Shown here: positions 25,685 through 34,461 of the stretch, piece after piece
Layout of the letters: every line of letters begins with the position of its first letter
Position numbering within the stretch: the first letter of the stretch is position 1
Assembly (NCBI GenBank): GCA_903858935.1
Contig: CAIOKO010000083.1
Location: forward strand, 1-43,844
DNA from: an uncultured Schlesneria sp.
GTDB taxonomy: Bacteria > Planctomycetota > Planctomycetia > Planctomycetales > Planctomycetaceae
DNA: 43,844 nucleotides
Direction of reading: 5' to 3'
Program-made: the position numbers and the translations under genes
Notes under the pieces: model-generated
Told to the model about the DNA's origin: nothing
Database searches by the model: none
The model's input: only the letters and a program-made list of their open reading frames with translations

Positions 25685-26743
25685 ATGGCGTCGACCAGCT
25701 CTTCAAGTATTCGAATTGGCATTGTGGGAGCCGGCGAAAATACTCGCTTGCGACATATCCCAGGCTTGGCCGCGATTAACGATGTCAAAATCGTCGGTGT
25801 CGTCAATCGAACCCCCGCCTCGACAGCTCGTGTGGCTGCGGAATATGAGATCCCACAGCAGTATCCGAATTGGCATGAACTTGTTGCCGATCCGACGATC
25901 GACGCGGTTGTGATCGGGACCTGGCCAGATCTGCATTGTGAAGTGACCTGTGCCGCGTTGGCGGCGGGGAAACACGTTTTGTGTGAAGCAAGGATGGCTC
26001 GCAACCTTGCCGAAGCCCGGCTGATGCAGCAGGCCGCTGTTGCACGACCGGACCGGGTGGCGATGCTTGTTCCCAGCCCGTTTGGATTGCTGGTCGATCG
26101 TGAAATCAAGCAACTTCTGCACGACCAGTTCATCGGTGACCTGCGTGAGCTTGTCGTGCTGGGTGCCGACGATCAGTTCTTCGATTATTCGAAGTTACTG
26201 CATTGGCGTCAGGACGCAAATATCAGCGGACTGAATGTTTTGACGTTAGGGATCATGCATGAAACGGCACTGCGCTGGGTGCCGCAGCCGACTCGCGTTT
26301 TTGCTCAGACTCACACGTTTGAACCGATCCGACCGAATCCGGCTGGGGCTGGTAACCGCCCCGTCACTGTTCCGGACAGTGTCCAGGTGCTGACGCAAAT
26401 GCCTGGTGGAGCACGGGGCGTCTATCATTTCAGCGGGATTGACTTGCATGGGCCCGGAAAACAGATTCATTTGTATGGCAGTTCAGGCACAATCAAGATC
26501 ACGTTCGGTGCACAGGAACGGGTCTTTATCGGCCGGGTCGGGGATGCTCGACTGCGTGAACTGACGATTCCGACTGAAAACCTGATTGGATGGCGTGCCG
26601 AAGCCGAGTTCATCGGCGCGATCCGTGGCGAAGAATCTGTCCGGCGGACCGATTTTGCCAGTGGACTTCAATATATGGAATTTACAGAAGCTGTCGCTCG
26701 AAGTGCGGCAAATTCGTTGCCCGTCGATCTGCCATTGCTCTGA
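25685..26743 (+). CDS. Gfo/Idh/MocA family oxidoreductase
   Basis: A 352-residue NAD(P)-dependent oxidoreductase, usually acting on sugars or inositols. The Rossmann motif is IGIVGAGENTRLRHIPGL (residues 11-28). The catalytic Lys motif, normally EKP after the second sheet, reads HVLCEARMAR with Glu101-Ala102-Arg103, so the canonical Lys is missing. In many members this lysine aids catalysis; a subfamily with arginine here may bind substrate differently or be non-catalytic. The C-terminal substrate domain includes ITFGAQERVFIG. The next gene starts 10 bp downstream. The substrate is unknown. Confidence 0.85.
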   Translation: MASTSSSSIRIGIVGAGENTRLRHIPGLAAINDVKIVGVVNRTPASTARVAAEYEIPQQYPNWHELVADPTIDAVVIGTWPDLHCEVTCAALAAGKHVLCEARMARNLAEARLMQQAAVARPDRVAMLVPSPFGLLVDREIKQLLHDQFIGDLRELVVLGADDQFFDYSKLLHWRQDANISGLNVLTLGIMHETALRWVPQPTRVFAQTHTFEPIRPNPAGAGNRPVTVPDSVQVLTQMPGGARGVYHFSGIDLHGPGKQIHLYGSSGTIKITFGAQERVFIGRVGDARLRELTIPTENLIGWRAEAEFIGAIRGEESVRRTDFASGLQYMEFTEAVARSAANSLPVDLPLL

Positions 26744-26753
26744 AAGGACAGAA

Positions 26754-27377
26754 ATGACTTATGGCGTCACGCCATTCGCCGTCAGCTTGACACAAATTCG
26801 CAAAGCCGCAGGTTCGCGAAGCAAGTCGATTTATCGGGACTTGCGCGAAGAGTTTGAAGACGAGCTTGCCGAGGATCGCGAACAGGTCGAAGAAGCCAAC
26901 GAAGACGACGAATTTGATCCGCAATTGTCCCTCGAACGCGCCATTCGACATCTGATTCTGGGTGAAGAGAGATGGGATTATGAAGGGGCCAAATACGCCT
27001 ACGCCGTTGAATTGATCTGCTCGTTTTACGGTGAGATCCTTCCCAACGATCATTGGACGGGGATTTCCCTCGGTTGGGCCGAGACAATCAACGACAGCCT
27101 GCTGGAGTCGGGTGTGTCGGCGGAAACATTCTCGATTTTCGCGCACCTTTTCTATCGTGGGTCGCCGATAGACATTCCTGAAATCGACGATTTGCCATGC
27201 ATTGGCTATGTGATGTTATCAGAAATTCCTGACGCTCTGGCCGCGTTGACAGACAATCAATTATCGCTGATCAAAGGCGACGACGGGGAAGAGATTCGAG
27301 TCGCGTTAAGGCAGGTTCGTGACTGGCTGGAAGCCTGTCAGCGTGACAAGTCTGATCTTGTTTGCTTTTATTACTGA
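26754..27377 (+). CDS. Acidic protein of unknown function (DUF7691-like?)
   Basis: A 207-residue soluble protein with a strongly acidic central segment (EEFEDELAEDREQVEEANED). The N-terminus MTYGVTPFAVSLTQIRKAAG resembles small uncharacterised proteins of the DUF7691 type, recalled from memory and uncertain. Later sequence contains aromatic and acidic runs but no catalytic motif. ATG26754 is preceded by GAAAGGA, a good ribosome binding site, 10 bp after the oxidoreductase stop, so the two are probably co-transcribed. Confidence 0.6.
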   Translation: MTYGVTPFAVSLTQIRKAAGSRSKSIYRDLREEFEDELAEDREQVEEANEDDEFDPQLSLERAIRHLILGEERWDYEGAKYAYAVELICSFYGEILPNDHWTGISLGWAETINDSLLESGVSAETFSIFAHLFYRGSPIDIPEIDDLPCIGYVMLSEIPDALAALTDNQLSLIKGDDGEEIRVALRQVRDWLEACQRDKSDLVCFYY

Positions 27378-27399
27378 CCTGAAACATGAGGTAACCATC

Positions 27400-28383
27400 A
27401 TGACTGACTCCGTAACGCGACGAGATTTCCTGGCGACGACGGTCGCTGCTGCCGCGACAGCAAGTTCAATGACGACCGGTCTTCAATCATTCGTTTCGGC
27501 TCAGGACAAAAACATGCCAGATCAATTGCCAATTATTGACACTCATCAACACTTGTGGGACCTGACTAAGTTCAAGTTACCCTGGCACAAAGGTGACGAT
27601 ACAAAGCCGCTGCAACGCAGTTTTGTCATGTCAGACTATCTGGAAGCAACGAAGGGTCTGAACGTCGTCAAGACGGTCTATATGGAAGTCGATGTCGAAC
27701 CTGATCAGCAGATGGCCGAAGCCGACTATGTGACCGATCTTTGCAAACGTGACGACAATCCGATGGCGGCCGCGGTCGTGTCGGGTCGACCCGGGACACC
27801 CGGCTTTGAACCCTACATTCGCCGTCTGGCCGATAACAAGTACATCAAAGGGATCCGCCAGGTTCTGCACGGTGATTCGAATCCGGCTGAATTCTGCCTG
27901 CAACCAAAGTTCGTCGAAAGTATTCAGCTGCTTGGGGAACTCGGTAAAAGTTTTGACCTTTGCGTACGACCTGCTGAAGTGGTCCACGCTGCGAAGCTGG
28001 TTGGCCAATGTCCCAAGACCCGGTTCATCCTCGACCATTGCGGTAACATGAGCGTGACCTCAACGGATCAGGCGCTCCGCAAGAAGTGGGAGCAGGGGAT
28101 GCAGGAATTGGCGCAAAAGCCAAACGTGATCTGCAAGGTTTCGGGAATTATCGTGACTGCCAACAAGGACTGGAAACCAGACGACCTCGCTCAGAACATC
28201 AACTTTACATTAGACACATTCGGCGAAGACCGAGTGATCTTCGCGGGAGACTGGCCGGTCTGTACGCTGAAAGCGACGTTCGCTCAGTGGGTGAACGCGC
28301 TCAAGCAGATCGTCAAAGACCGACCCGTCAGCTTCCAGAAGAAACTGTTCCACGATAACGCCGCCAAGTTCTATGGAATTTGA
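27400..28383 (+). CDS. TAT-exported amidohydrolase, lactonase-like
   Basis: A 327-residue metal-dependent hydrolase of the amidohydrolase-2 group, close in pattern to L-fucono- and L-rhamnono-lactonases. The signal has the twin-arginine motif VTRRDFLAT followed by an Ala-rich stretch, so it is exported folded. The metal motif DTHQHLWDL is at residues 47-55. Other barrel signatures are GIRQVLHG, FILDHCGN and VIFAGDWPVC. The start at ATG27400 is supported by GAGGT upstream. It faces the aminotransferase tail-to-tail with only 8 bp between stops. A role in sugar-acid lactone opening is inferred. Confidence 0.82.
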   Translation: MTDSVTRRDFLATTVAAAATASSMTTGLQSFVSAQDKNMPDQLPIIDTHQHLWDLTKFKLPWHKGDDTKPLQRSFVMSDYLEATKGLNVVKTVYMEVDVEPDQQMAEADYVTDLCKRDDNPMAAAVVSGRPGTPGFEPYIRRLADNKYIKGIRQVLHGDSNPAEFCLQPKFVESIQLLGELGKSFDLCVRPAEVVHAAKLVGQCPKTRFILDHCGNMSVTSTDQALRKKWEQGMQELAQKPNVICKVSGIIVTANKDWKPDDLAQNINFTLDTFGEDRVIFAGDWPVCTLKATFAQWVNALKQIVKDRPVSFQKKLFHDNAAKFYGI

Positions 28384-28391
28384 TTTCGGGA

Positions 28392-29753
28392 TCAAACGAG
28401 ACCGTCACTCACCAGTTGATCGATTGTTCGACCAAAGGCAGTGACGGTTTCGTCGATGTCGCTGTCGCTGTGAACGGCCGAAGTCATTCCGCTCCAGCCA
28501 AACCAGTCGACCCCGTTCGTAATCAGTGCGGTTCTGAAAGCATGTTTCAGAGCGGCTGACTGCTCATTGTCAAGCTGCTCGTATTTGCCTGCGTGAGGGA
28601 TAAATCCGTCATCGGTTGGTCGCGGGCCATGGTATTCAGGCAAAATGTGGATCATCGAGAATTCACCGTACGCGACCCACGGCGTCGACTTTTGTGCGAA
28701 GAGATCGTTCAGCCGCCCCCTGAGTTGACGAGCGGCTTCGATGGCTCGACTCCCTGCAATCCCGTCCGCTAAAGCGTCCAGAGCGGCGCATCCTGCTGCG
28801 GCCGACAACGGGTTTCCGTTAAACGTGCCGGGATGTTTCATTTTTTTTCCGTGCCGATTACCGAAAGCAATCGCGTCGAGTAGTTCGGCCCGGCCACAAA
28901 CGGCCCCTCCAGGCAATCCCCCGGCAAGGATTTTTGCCAATGTGGTCATGTCTGGTTTGACGCCGTAATGCGCTTGAGCGCCACCGGGAGCGACTCGAAA
29001 ACCGGAAATCACTTCGTCGAAAATCAGGATCACTCCATACTTCGAACAAAGGTCACGCAATCCTCGCAGGAACTCTTCCTGAATTGGCACAAGGCCCCAA
29101 TGCCCGCCGGTCGGTTCAAGGATACAACAGGCGGGCTGCTGCTCACGAAAAGCCTGTTCGACCGCCTGAAGATCGTTTGGCGGAATCGCGACCAGATCGC
29201 TGATGACGCCGGGAGTCACACCCGGCATGGACCAGTCGTCAATTGTGTAGGGAGCGTAGGCGGCTGGGACGAGCAGATCGTGCCAGCCGTGGAAATGGCC
29301 AATGAATTTGATGACCTTGGTCCGCTCTGTTACGAGCCGTGCGATTCGCAAGGCCATCAGCGTTGCTTCAGTACCGCTGCTGGTGAACCTGACTCGTTCG
29401 GCTGAAGGGACCAGACGCTGAACACGTTCACCCCACTCGATTTCAAGTTCATGGCAGGCAGAGAAGTGAGTCCCTCGAGCCATTTGGCGCTGGACTGCGG
29501 TCACGACATCGGGATGCCCGTGTCCTAAGATCAATGCTCCATGACCAACCCAATAGTCGATCAGTGATTCTCCTTCAACGGTCGTCTTTCGTGAGCCGGC
29601 TGCCTCTTTCACATACACGGGAAACGGCTGCAGATATCGAGCGTCATGGGTGACTCCGTTTGGAAAAACGGAAAGCCCCCGTTCGAAAAGTCGTGCAGAT
29701 TCGCCAAACTTGCTTCGATACGCTGCTTCAATTCCAGAGGACTTTGCCAGCAT
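28392..29753 (-). CDS. Class III aminotransferase, glutamate-1-semialdehyde aminomutase-like
   Basis: A 453-residue PLP enzyme. The PLP-binding Lys274 is in TLAKILAGGLPGG, and the cofactor Asp246 in IFDEVISGFRVAPGGAQ. The phosphate-binding SSGTEATLMALRIAR is at about 125-139. Overall it resembles HemL and related aminomutases and transaminases. However, it lies in no haem cluster and planctomycetes often carry several such paralogues, so I do not name it hemL. Its reaction may be transamination of an amino sugar or keto acid. The start at 29753 leaves the typical N-terminus; the open frame before it is unlike the family. Confidence 0.85.
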   Translation of the reverse strand: MLAKSSGIEAAYRSKFGESARLFERGLSVFPNGVTHDARYLQPFPVYVKEAAGSRKTTVEGESLIDYWVGHGALILGHGHPDVVTAVQRQMARGTHFSACHELEIEWGERVQRLVPSAERVRFTSSGTEATLMALRIARLVTERTKVIKFIGHFHGWHDLLVPAAYAPYTIDDWSMPGVTPGVISDLVAIPPNDLQAVEQAFREQQPACCILEPTGGHWGLVPIQEEFLRGLRDLCSKYGVILIFDEVISGFRVAPGGAQAHYGVKPDMTTLAKILAGGLPGGAVCGRAELLDAIAFGNRHGKKMKHPGTFNGNPLSAAAGCAALDALADGIAGSRAIEAARQLRGRLNDLFAQKSTPWVAYGEFSMIHILPEYHGPRPTDDGFIPHAGKYEQLDNEQSAALKHAFRTALITNGVDWFGWSGMTSAVHSDSDIDETVTAFGRTIDQLVSDGLV

Positions 29754-29867
29754 CACAGTTTTCCTATTCGAAACACGACAACGATTGATGCTGAATCGTA
29801 AGGTGAAATCGGGCTGGAGCAAAGCCTTCGTCAAGTCGCTGGCGATACTTCAGGCCCAACGGGGCCG

Positions 29868-29953
29868 GTAATGCCCATAGCCAGGGTCGTAGGTCCGCCA
29901 GAGGCCCTGGTGATTGTTCGACAGAAATGACAAGAGGCCTGAAAGGCCGGTCA
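29868..29953 (-). repeat. Inverted fragment of the 53-codon ORF repeat
   Basis: The minus strand here matches part of the ORF repeat at 29945-30149 and 43355-43516, notably GGCCT..CAGGCC and ACCCTGGCTAT. It is shorter, more diverged and encodes no full ORF. With the plus-strand copy it makes a head-to-head inverted pair. Confidence 0.5.
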
Positions 29954-29987
29954 TTCGTTTCCTTTCTGTCGTCGTCGTCGCGGTTCG

Positions 29988-30149
29988 ATGAACGTACATG
30001 ATGTCTTGAGAGAACTGTCGGCCCTTCAGGCCTTTTCTCTTGATCAACGGACGGTACCGGGGCTTTCGGAAGACCTCCGACACTGGCGATTTGAGCTACT
30101 GACCCGTTGGGCCGCAAGATTGCGATCTCGCCTCATCACCAGGGGTTAA
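29988..30149 (+). CDS. 53-codon ORF of a dispersed repeat, copy 1
   Basis: An ORF too short for most gene lists. It starts MNVHDVLRELSALQAFSLDQ and ends WAARLRSRLITRG. The copy at 43355-43516 on the opposite strand has a closely similar protein (start MNVHDALRELAALQAF, end WVARMRSCRITNG) of exactly the same length. Identity is kept through the coding part, and differences are mostly substitutions without frameshift. It is basic and helical, without a membrane segment. It may encode a real small protein or be a repeat that happens to stay open. Confidence 0.45.
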   Translation: MNVHDVLRELSALQAFSLDQRTVPGLSEDLRHWRFELLTRWAARLRSRLITRG

Positions 30150-30203
30150 CGGCAATCTCAGTTCACTCGTTTGTGATGTTGTACCAGGATCAATGCCGCT
30201 GAA

Positions 30204-30968
30204 TCAGACATCGCCCGTCGTTGCTCCCAGGAATCGACCCCCGTCGACACGAAAGACCTCACCCGTTACGAAGTCGGTCCCTTCGAGTAAGTACAAAACC
30301 GCCTGGTTAACATCATCAGCCGATCCGATGCGATGCAGGGCCGACGAGCGTCGAATTCTTTCAAGTTTCTGTTCAGATGCTGCTGCGGCGGGCTCAACCG
30401 TTCCGGGGGCGATTGCGTTGACTGTGATCGTCGGTGCCAGTTCGACCGCCAGAGCCTTCGTCAGCGTCACCAATCCCCCTTTGGCGACAAGATAGGGCAG
30501 AAAGAAACGATAAGGCCGGTCAACGGCCCAGTCTGTGAAATGGATTATCTTTCCCTGCAATCCATTCTCGATCGGTTGCTGTCGCATCGCTCGGGCAGCA
30601 GCGATGGCGGTAAAGTAGGGTGCCGAAAGGTTTGAAGCGATTGCCTCGTAATAGTCTTTCGGCTCGAGAGTATCCAATGGAGTTCGCGTATAGACGCTCG
30701 TCAGATTGATCAAGACGCTCAGGGACCCAAATCGCGCGATCGTGTTCTGGACCAGCAAATCGGCTTCTTCGGGATTGCGCAGATCTGCACGAAATGATTC
30801 GGCTTGAACTCCGGCAAGTCGGCATTCTTCAACGACAGACTGCATTCCGTCCGGACTCGTGTGGTAGCTGAATGCCAGATTTGCCCCCCGTTGCGCCAGC
30901 AGTATCGCCAGCTTGGCTCCAAGACGCCGACCACCAGTAATCAGGACCGTTTTGCCAGCCAACCGCAT
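30204..30968 (-). CDS. Short-chain dehydrogenase, pteridine-reductase-like
   Basis: A 254-residue SDR. The NADP motif is TGGRRLGAKLA (residues 11-21), where the RR-x-G pattern recalls PTR1 and FolM instead of TGxxxGxG. The catalytic Tyr-x-x-x-Lys is YLVAK (Tyr159, Lys163). At the usual Ser position, 13 residues before the Tyr, there is Asp146 in HFTDWAVD. In PTR1 the catalytic residue is also an Asp. The C-terminus has the usual VDGG. It may therefore reduce dihydropteridines or folates, but a sugar or keto substrate is also possible. The start has the expected MRLAGKTVLITGG. Confidence 0.8.
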   Translation of the reverse strand: MRLAGKTVLITGGRRLGAKLAILLAQRGANLAFSYHTSPDGMQSVVEECRLAGVQAESFRADLRNPEEADLLVQNTIARFGSLSVLINLTSVYTRTPLDTLEPKDYYEAIASNLSAPYFTAIAAARAMRQQPIENGLQGKIIHFTDWAVDRPYRFFLPYLVAKGGLVTLTKALAVELAPTITVNAIAPGTVEPAAAASEQKLERIRRSSALHRIGSADDVNQAVLYLLEGTDFVTGEVFRVDGGRFLGATTGDV

Positions 30969-31018
30969 GGTGTAAAGCTCACGTTATCGTTCTGAGATTG
31001 CGACACGCACGCCGGAAA

Positions 31019-31942
31019 TCATTTCGTGGTTTTGAGGAACTGTTCGTAAGCGCCTGCGACGTTTCCGTCCACCGAGTTTCCCTGATGAATCGACAATCCA
31101 TAACGCAGCCTGAGGGATGGCGTGACGTCATCCAGGATGACGGGTTTGGCCTTGGCGGGATCGTTTTGATAGGCACCTTCACCGAATGGACTCATCGAAA
31201 ACAGACCGTAATCTCTGACGTGGTACCGTGACGGACGGAAATTATTCGGATGGTCCATCAGCGCGACACCGTATTCCCGGCCTTCGACCGTCCCCGAATA
31301 GTCGACCCACTTTGCAGGTTGTCCCCAGCATTCTTGAGTTGTTTTCTTGCCGGCGGAATTCACGACGGTCCCTCCCTCTTTTTCACGCATCGATTGCGCA
31401 ATGCGGATACCGAAGAATCCTTCCTTCGTATCATCGAATCTGGCAAGCTTTCCTTTGGGGGGCGCAATCGTGGTGTCGTATGTGATCAGCCGGCTCGGAT
31501 AAATCGAGATTGTCGTTGACTCGATCAACGCAGGTGTCCCGTCAGTCCCTATCCAGTCATTGATTAACTGGAAGGTTCCAGGGTTTCCCGAACGGAATTT
31601 GACTTCGCGAGTCGTGATTCGTCCTCGTTCGGCCCAGAACTTAACATCATTCACTTCATCCACGGACAACCAGATCCCCCGATGGTGAGGATGCTCTTTC
31701 TCGTTCGGATCGATCGGACGGGTCAGAATCGCACCACCAGGGGCTCGTACCGGCCAGAAATAGGGCTTGGGAAGCGATGCTCCGTGATGAAAGACCGTGA
31801 ATTCTTCACCGGCGATCTTTACAACAATCCCCTCGGTACCCTCTTCAATCGTGACATTGTCTTCGGCTTGCACATTGAGCCAGGAACCGGCAAGCGTCGA
31901 AAGACAGGCGAGGTAGAAGCCGCACTTCCAGAATCGAAACAT
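31019..31942 (-). CDS. Secreted DUF6807 (PmoA-like) protein
   Basis: A 307-residue protein with a signal peptide ending near LNVQAE. The key block HPHHRGIWLSVDEVNDVKFW, with RITTREVKF further on, matches the DUF6807/PmoA-like family common in planctomycetes. Other conserved runs are EGFFGIRIAQSMREKEGG and WVDYSGTVEGREYGVALMDH. The His-rich motif could bind metal or carbohydrate; the fold is beta-sandwich-like. The start is ATG31942 with GGAG about 7 bases upstream; GTG31948 is less likely. Function is unknown, perhaps linked to sugar metabolism. Confidence 0.75.
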   Translation of the reverse strand: MFRFWKCGFYLACLSTLAGSWLNVQAEDNVTIEEGTEGIVVKIAGEEFTVFHHGASLPKPYFWPVRAPGGAILTRPIDPNEKEHPHHRGIWLSVDEVNDVKFWAERGRITTREVKFRSGNPGTFQLINDWIGTDGTPALIESTTISIYPSRLITYDTTIAPPKGKLARFDDTKEGFFGIRIAQSMREKEGGTVVNSAGKKTTQECWGQPAKWVDYSGTVEGREYGVALMDHPNNFRPSRYHVRDYGLFSMSPFGEGAYQNDPAKAKPVILDDVTPSLRLRYGLSIHQGNSVDGNVAGAYEQFLKTTK

Positions 31943-32092
31943 TGACACGCTCCATCCAACGGAATCTTGTTGCCGAAAAAGGCCAAAACAACTTGGCCAC
32001 TGACTATACCGTGGTTTGGTTGATCGGGTCGACTCATCCGATGGTCAAAAGCCACGTCGGCCCCTCAGAGGATGACGCTGCGATAAGATCAA

Positions 32093-33658
32093 TTAATTCT
32101 TTGCCGTTGCTCCCCAGCGTTTCATCCGAACGGCATTGGCCTGTCGATACGGGTCGTCGGAGGATGACCGTTCGAGTGTCGAAATCGCCTTGGAAGTCTG
32201 ATTAAGTCGGGCATAAGATTGCGCGAGGAGCGAGCGTGCCGGAAAGTACCACCGTCCTTTGCGGTCATACTTCTTGAGATAGTCTGTCAGCAGTTCGACA
32301 GCAGTTGCATACTCACCCATTTCGTATTTACAGAGCGTCGTCCAATAGAAGGCATCTTCCGAAGCGATTCGATTAATACGGGCGATTTCAGGTGGGTTTG
32401 GCTCGACCTCAAGATGTCGGATTCGCAGATACTTCGAAGTGGCATCTGCGAACTTACCCAGTAAGTGTTCGGAGCGGGTTTTTTGCATCTTTCGTTCCGG
32501 AACTCCAACGGTTGCCTTTCCTTCATCATCGACTTTCACAGGAATTGGAACGCTGAACGGCAAGGTCAATCGCTGACTTTCCTGCACTTTTTCTTCACTT
32601 ATCGAGCGGAGTTCCAAAACTTGAAGTCGTGGGTATGACCACGACTTCAGGCTTTCAGCGGGCCAGCCGCCGAATTTTGCGACGCGATTCAACTGGCCGA
32701 CTCGTCCCTCGTCATCCATCAATGGATCGTAAAGGACGCAAAGATCACTCGGCGGAAGAACCTGCTCCAGATTGAACATTCGATAAGACCAGAAATTGGC
32801 ATTTGTGATCAGATAAATGGTCGGTTCACGCAGATCCTCAACGGTGAGCCGGTATGGTTCGTTCACCGACATTTGCTCCAGCCATTCCGGATGAGTAACG
32901 ATTTCGGCGAGAGTCGCGATGGACGTTTCGTTTGTGTTCGAATCACTCATGATCGGCAGCCCGAGCCGCATATCAAAGAGATAAACTTGCCCTTCCACAA
33001 GCACGCCTAACAGCCAGTTTTCTCCCGTTGTTTTTTTTGCAGATTTGGGCCTGATCACAACCGAATCGATACGAAGCTGTTTTAATATCTCGGAACAGAC
33101 CCAGGCTCGGTCATCAGATGACCCACGTCCCAGTTGCAGGCACAAATAAGGAAGCAGGGGAAGCTCGATTTCGTCATCTTTCCACAACGCCACATTGCGA
33201 CAGACAAAATCCACAATGATGGCAACCTTCTGCAGCTCTCCTTGTCCGCGATCGGACAAATATCCGGCAATCACACGATTAAACAATGCATCGCGAATGT
33301 GGCTTGCATCCATGGCGTCGTACTTGGCCTGTTCAAGCCGAGGCTTCTCATCGGGCGAAATCCAGCCGGAAGGAAACTTCACAGGAACAAGCTTATCGAT
33401 CGTTGCCTGATCGGTGATCTTCTGAATCTCGGCCTGTTTGTATCGCCAGGAATTCAGCAGACTCACCGGTTTATCGGTTGTGGAATTGATTCCGAAGTTT
33501 TCAGGACGCAGTTGATGAACGGCGCTGATCAGAACGTCATCCGAAGTTGCCGCAGCCGGCGCGTTGGAGGACGAATTGGTCGGAGAGACCTTTCTGGAAC
33601 CGCATCCAGCGACCGCAATGGCCAAAATCAGCAGACAAGTCAGGCTGAGCGAACGCAT
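32093..33658 (-). CDS. Lipoprotein with transglutaminase-like and TPR regions
   Basis: A 521-residue lipoprotein. The lipobox is AIAVAGC with lipidated Cys19. An N-terminal region of about 180 residues leads to GRGSSDDRAWVCSEILKQL with Cys188, a transglutaminase-like core pattern; His and Asp partners are not obvious. The C-terminus (about 440-520) has helical repeats (YEMGEYATAVELLTDYLKKY, LLAQSYARLNQTSKAISTLE), probably TPR. The upstream frame from 33844 is non-coding and contains another gene's terminator, so ATG33658 is chosen. It may be periplasmic and assemble or process other proteins; function is inferred weakly. Confidence 0.65.
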   Translation of the reverse strand: MRSLSLTCLLILAIAVAGCGSRKVSPTNSSSNAPAAATSDDVLISAVHQLRPENFGINSTTDKPVSLLNSWRYKQAEIQKITDQATIDKLVPVKFPSGWISPDEKPRLEQAKYDAMDASHIRDALFNRVIAGYLSDRGQGELQKVAIIVDFVCRNVALWKDDEIELPLLPYLCLQLGRGSSDDRAWVCSEILKQLRIDSVVIRPKSAKKTTGENWLLGVLVEGQVYLFDMRLGLPIMSDSNTNETSIATLAEIVTHPEWLEQMSVNEPYRLTVEDLREPTIYLITNANFWSYRMFNLEQVLPPSDLCVLYDPLMDDEGRVGQLNRVAKFGGWPAESLKSWSYPRLQVLELRSISEEKVQESQRLTLPFSVPIPVKVDDEGKATVGVPERKMQKTRSEHLLGKFADATSKYLRIRHLEVEPNPPEIARINRIASEDAFYWTTLCKYEMGEYATAVELLTDYLKKYDRKGRWYFPARSLLAQSYARLNQTSKAISTLERSSSDDPYRQANAVRMKRWGATAKN

Positions 33659-33798
33659 GTCATCGACCCGAATAAGTGGAATTGAGTACAACTTCGCCAC
33701 ATACGACGAATGGATCAAAATCGTTGACCGACAAAGACGTCGCATGATAGGCGCTCGCGCGAAGAATTTCATTCCTTCGACGTGCTGCTCAACGAAGA

Positions 33799-33832
33799 AA
33801 ACGAGCCACGTTCGAATGAACGTGGCTCGTTG
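33799..33832 (-). terminator. Terminator of the Cys-rich secreted protein gene
   Basis: ACGAGCCACGTTC (33801-33813) pairs with GAACGTGGCTCGT (33818-33830) around a GAAT loop; the flanking A-T pair extends the stem to 14 bp. On the minus strand it is followed by TTTCTTCG. It lies about 100 bp past the stop at 33928. Confidence 0.8.
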
Positions 33833-33927
33833 GATTTGTTTCACAAGATTTTAATCCGGGTTTTCCCGAAGGGAGATGACCTTCTCGTTCAAAATCAGAT
33901 CATTTCTGCCGTCAATCAACGGATCAA

Positions 33928-34461
33928 TCAGTCTTCGTAGTGAACCACGACATGATTTCCAATGGATCGAACGGAAACTGCGAATTTTCCGTAGTCGTAT
34001 CGCACTTTGTTGCCGTCGTGCGTTACTTTGACCTTCCTTGGATCGCAAGGTGGAACACAGATCTCGACGTTGACGCAGGATTTGCAGCAAGCATTCTTGT
34101 TGCAGGGATCGGGAACCTGAACGAGCGTAGGAACGGCACAAGGAGCGATGTTACGCGTCCCGCGGTACTTGACGTTCTGATAGACCACAGCCGAGGGTGG
34201 AGCAAGGGTGTACCCATATTCAACAGGACCTGACGGGTACTGGTTGAACGACGGCTGGGCAGGTGAGCCGTAGGCTGGTTCGCTGTAGACCGGATCAGGA
34301 ACCGGTGACAGTGGGGCAGGCATCGGAATGGAATTGACTTGACCCGTCAAAGCAGGTCCGACCGACAGCGGCAGCATCGAACGGACCGAACGACTTTCGG
34401 CCGCACCCACAACGCTCGCCAACAACGCTAAGCTAAATCCAAGCAACAGTGTTCTCTTCAT
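33928..34461 (-). CDS. Cys-rich secreted protein of unknown family
   Basis: A 177-residue exported protein with signal peptide KRTLLLGFSLALLASVVGAA. A Pro-rich, Tyr-rich middle (about 45-95) resembles a linker. A Cys cluster follows: PDPCNKNACCKSCVNVEI, then CVPPCDP. The C-terminus (VTHDGNKVRYDYGKFAVSVR) is beta-like. The cysteines could form disulfides or bind metal in the envelope. The start is ATG34461 with GGAG at 6 bases; an upstream ATG at 34479 is in frame but poorer. It is divergent from the cytochrome gene, sharing a 327-bp region. No named family recognised. Confidence 0.6.
   Translation of the reverse strand: MKRTLLLGFSLALLASVVGAAESRSVRSMLPLSVGPALTGQVNSIPMPAPLSPVPDPVYSEPAYGSPAQPSFNQYPSGPVEYGYTLAPPSAVVYQNVKYRGTRNIAPCAVPTLVQVPDPCNKNACCKSCVNVEICVPPCDPRKVKVTHDGNKVRYDYGKFAVSVRSIGNHVVVHYED

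Noticed and set aside
29764-30117. Minus-strand frame of 117 codons between aminotransferase and SDR
   Set aside because: It runs across the inverted ORF-repeat pair and changes character within it; it is better explained as repeat sequence.
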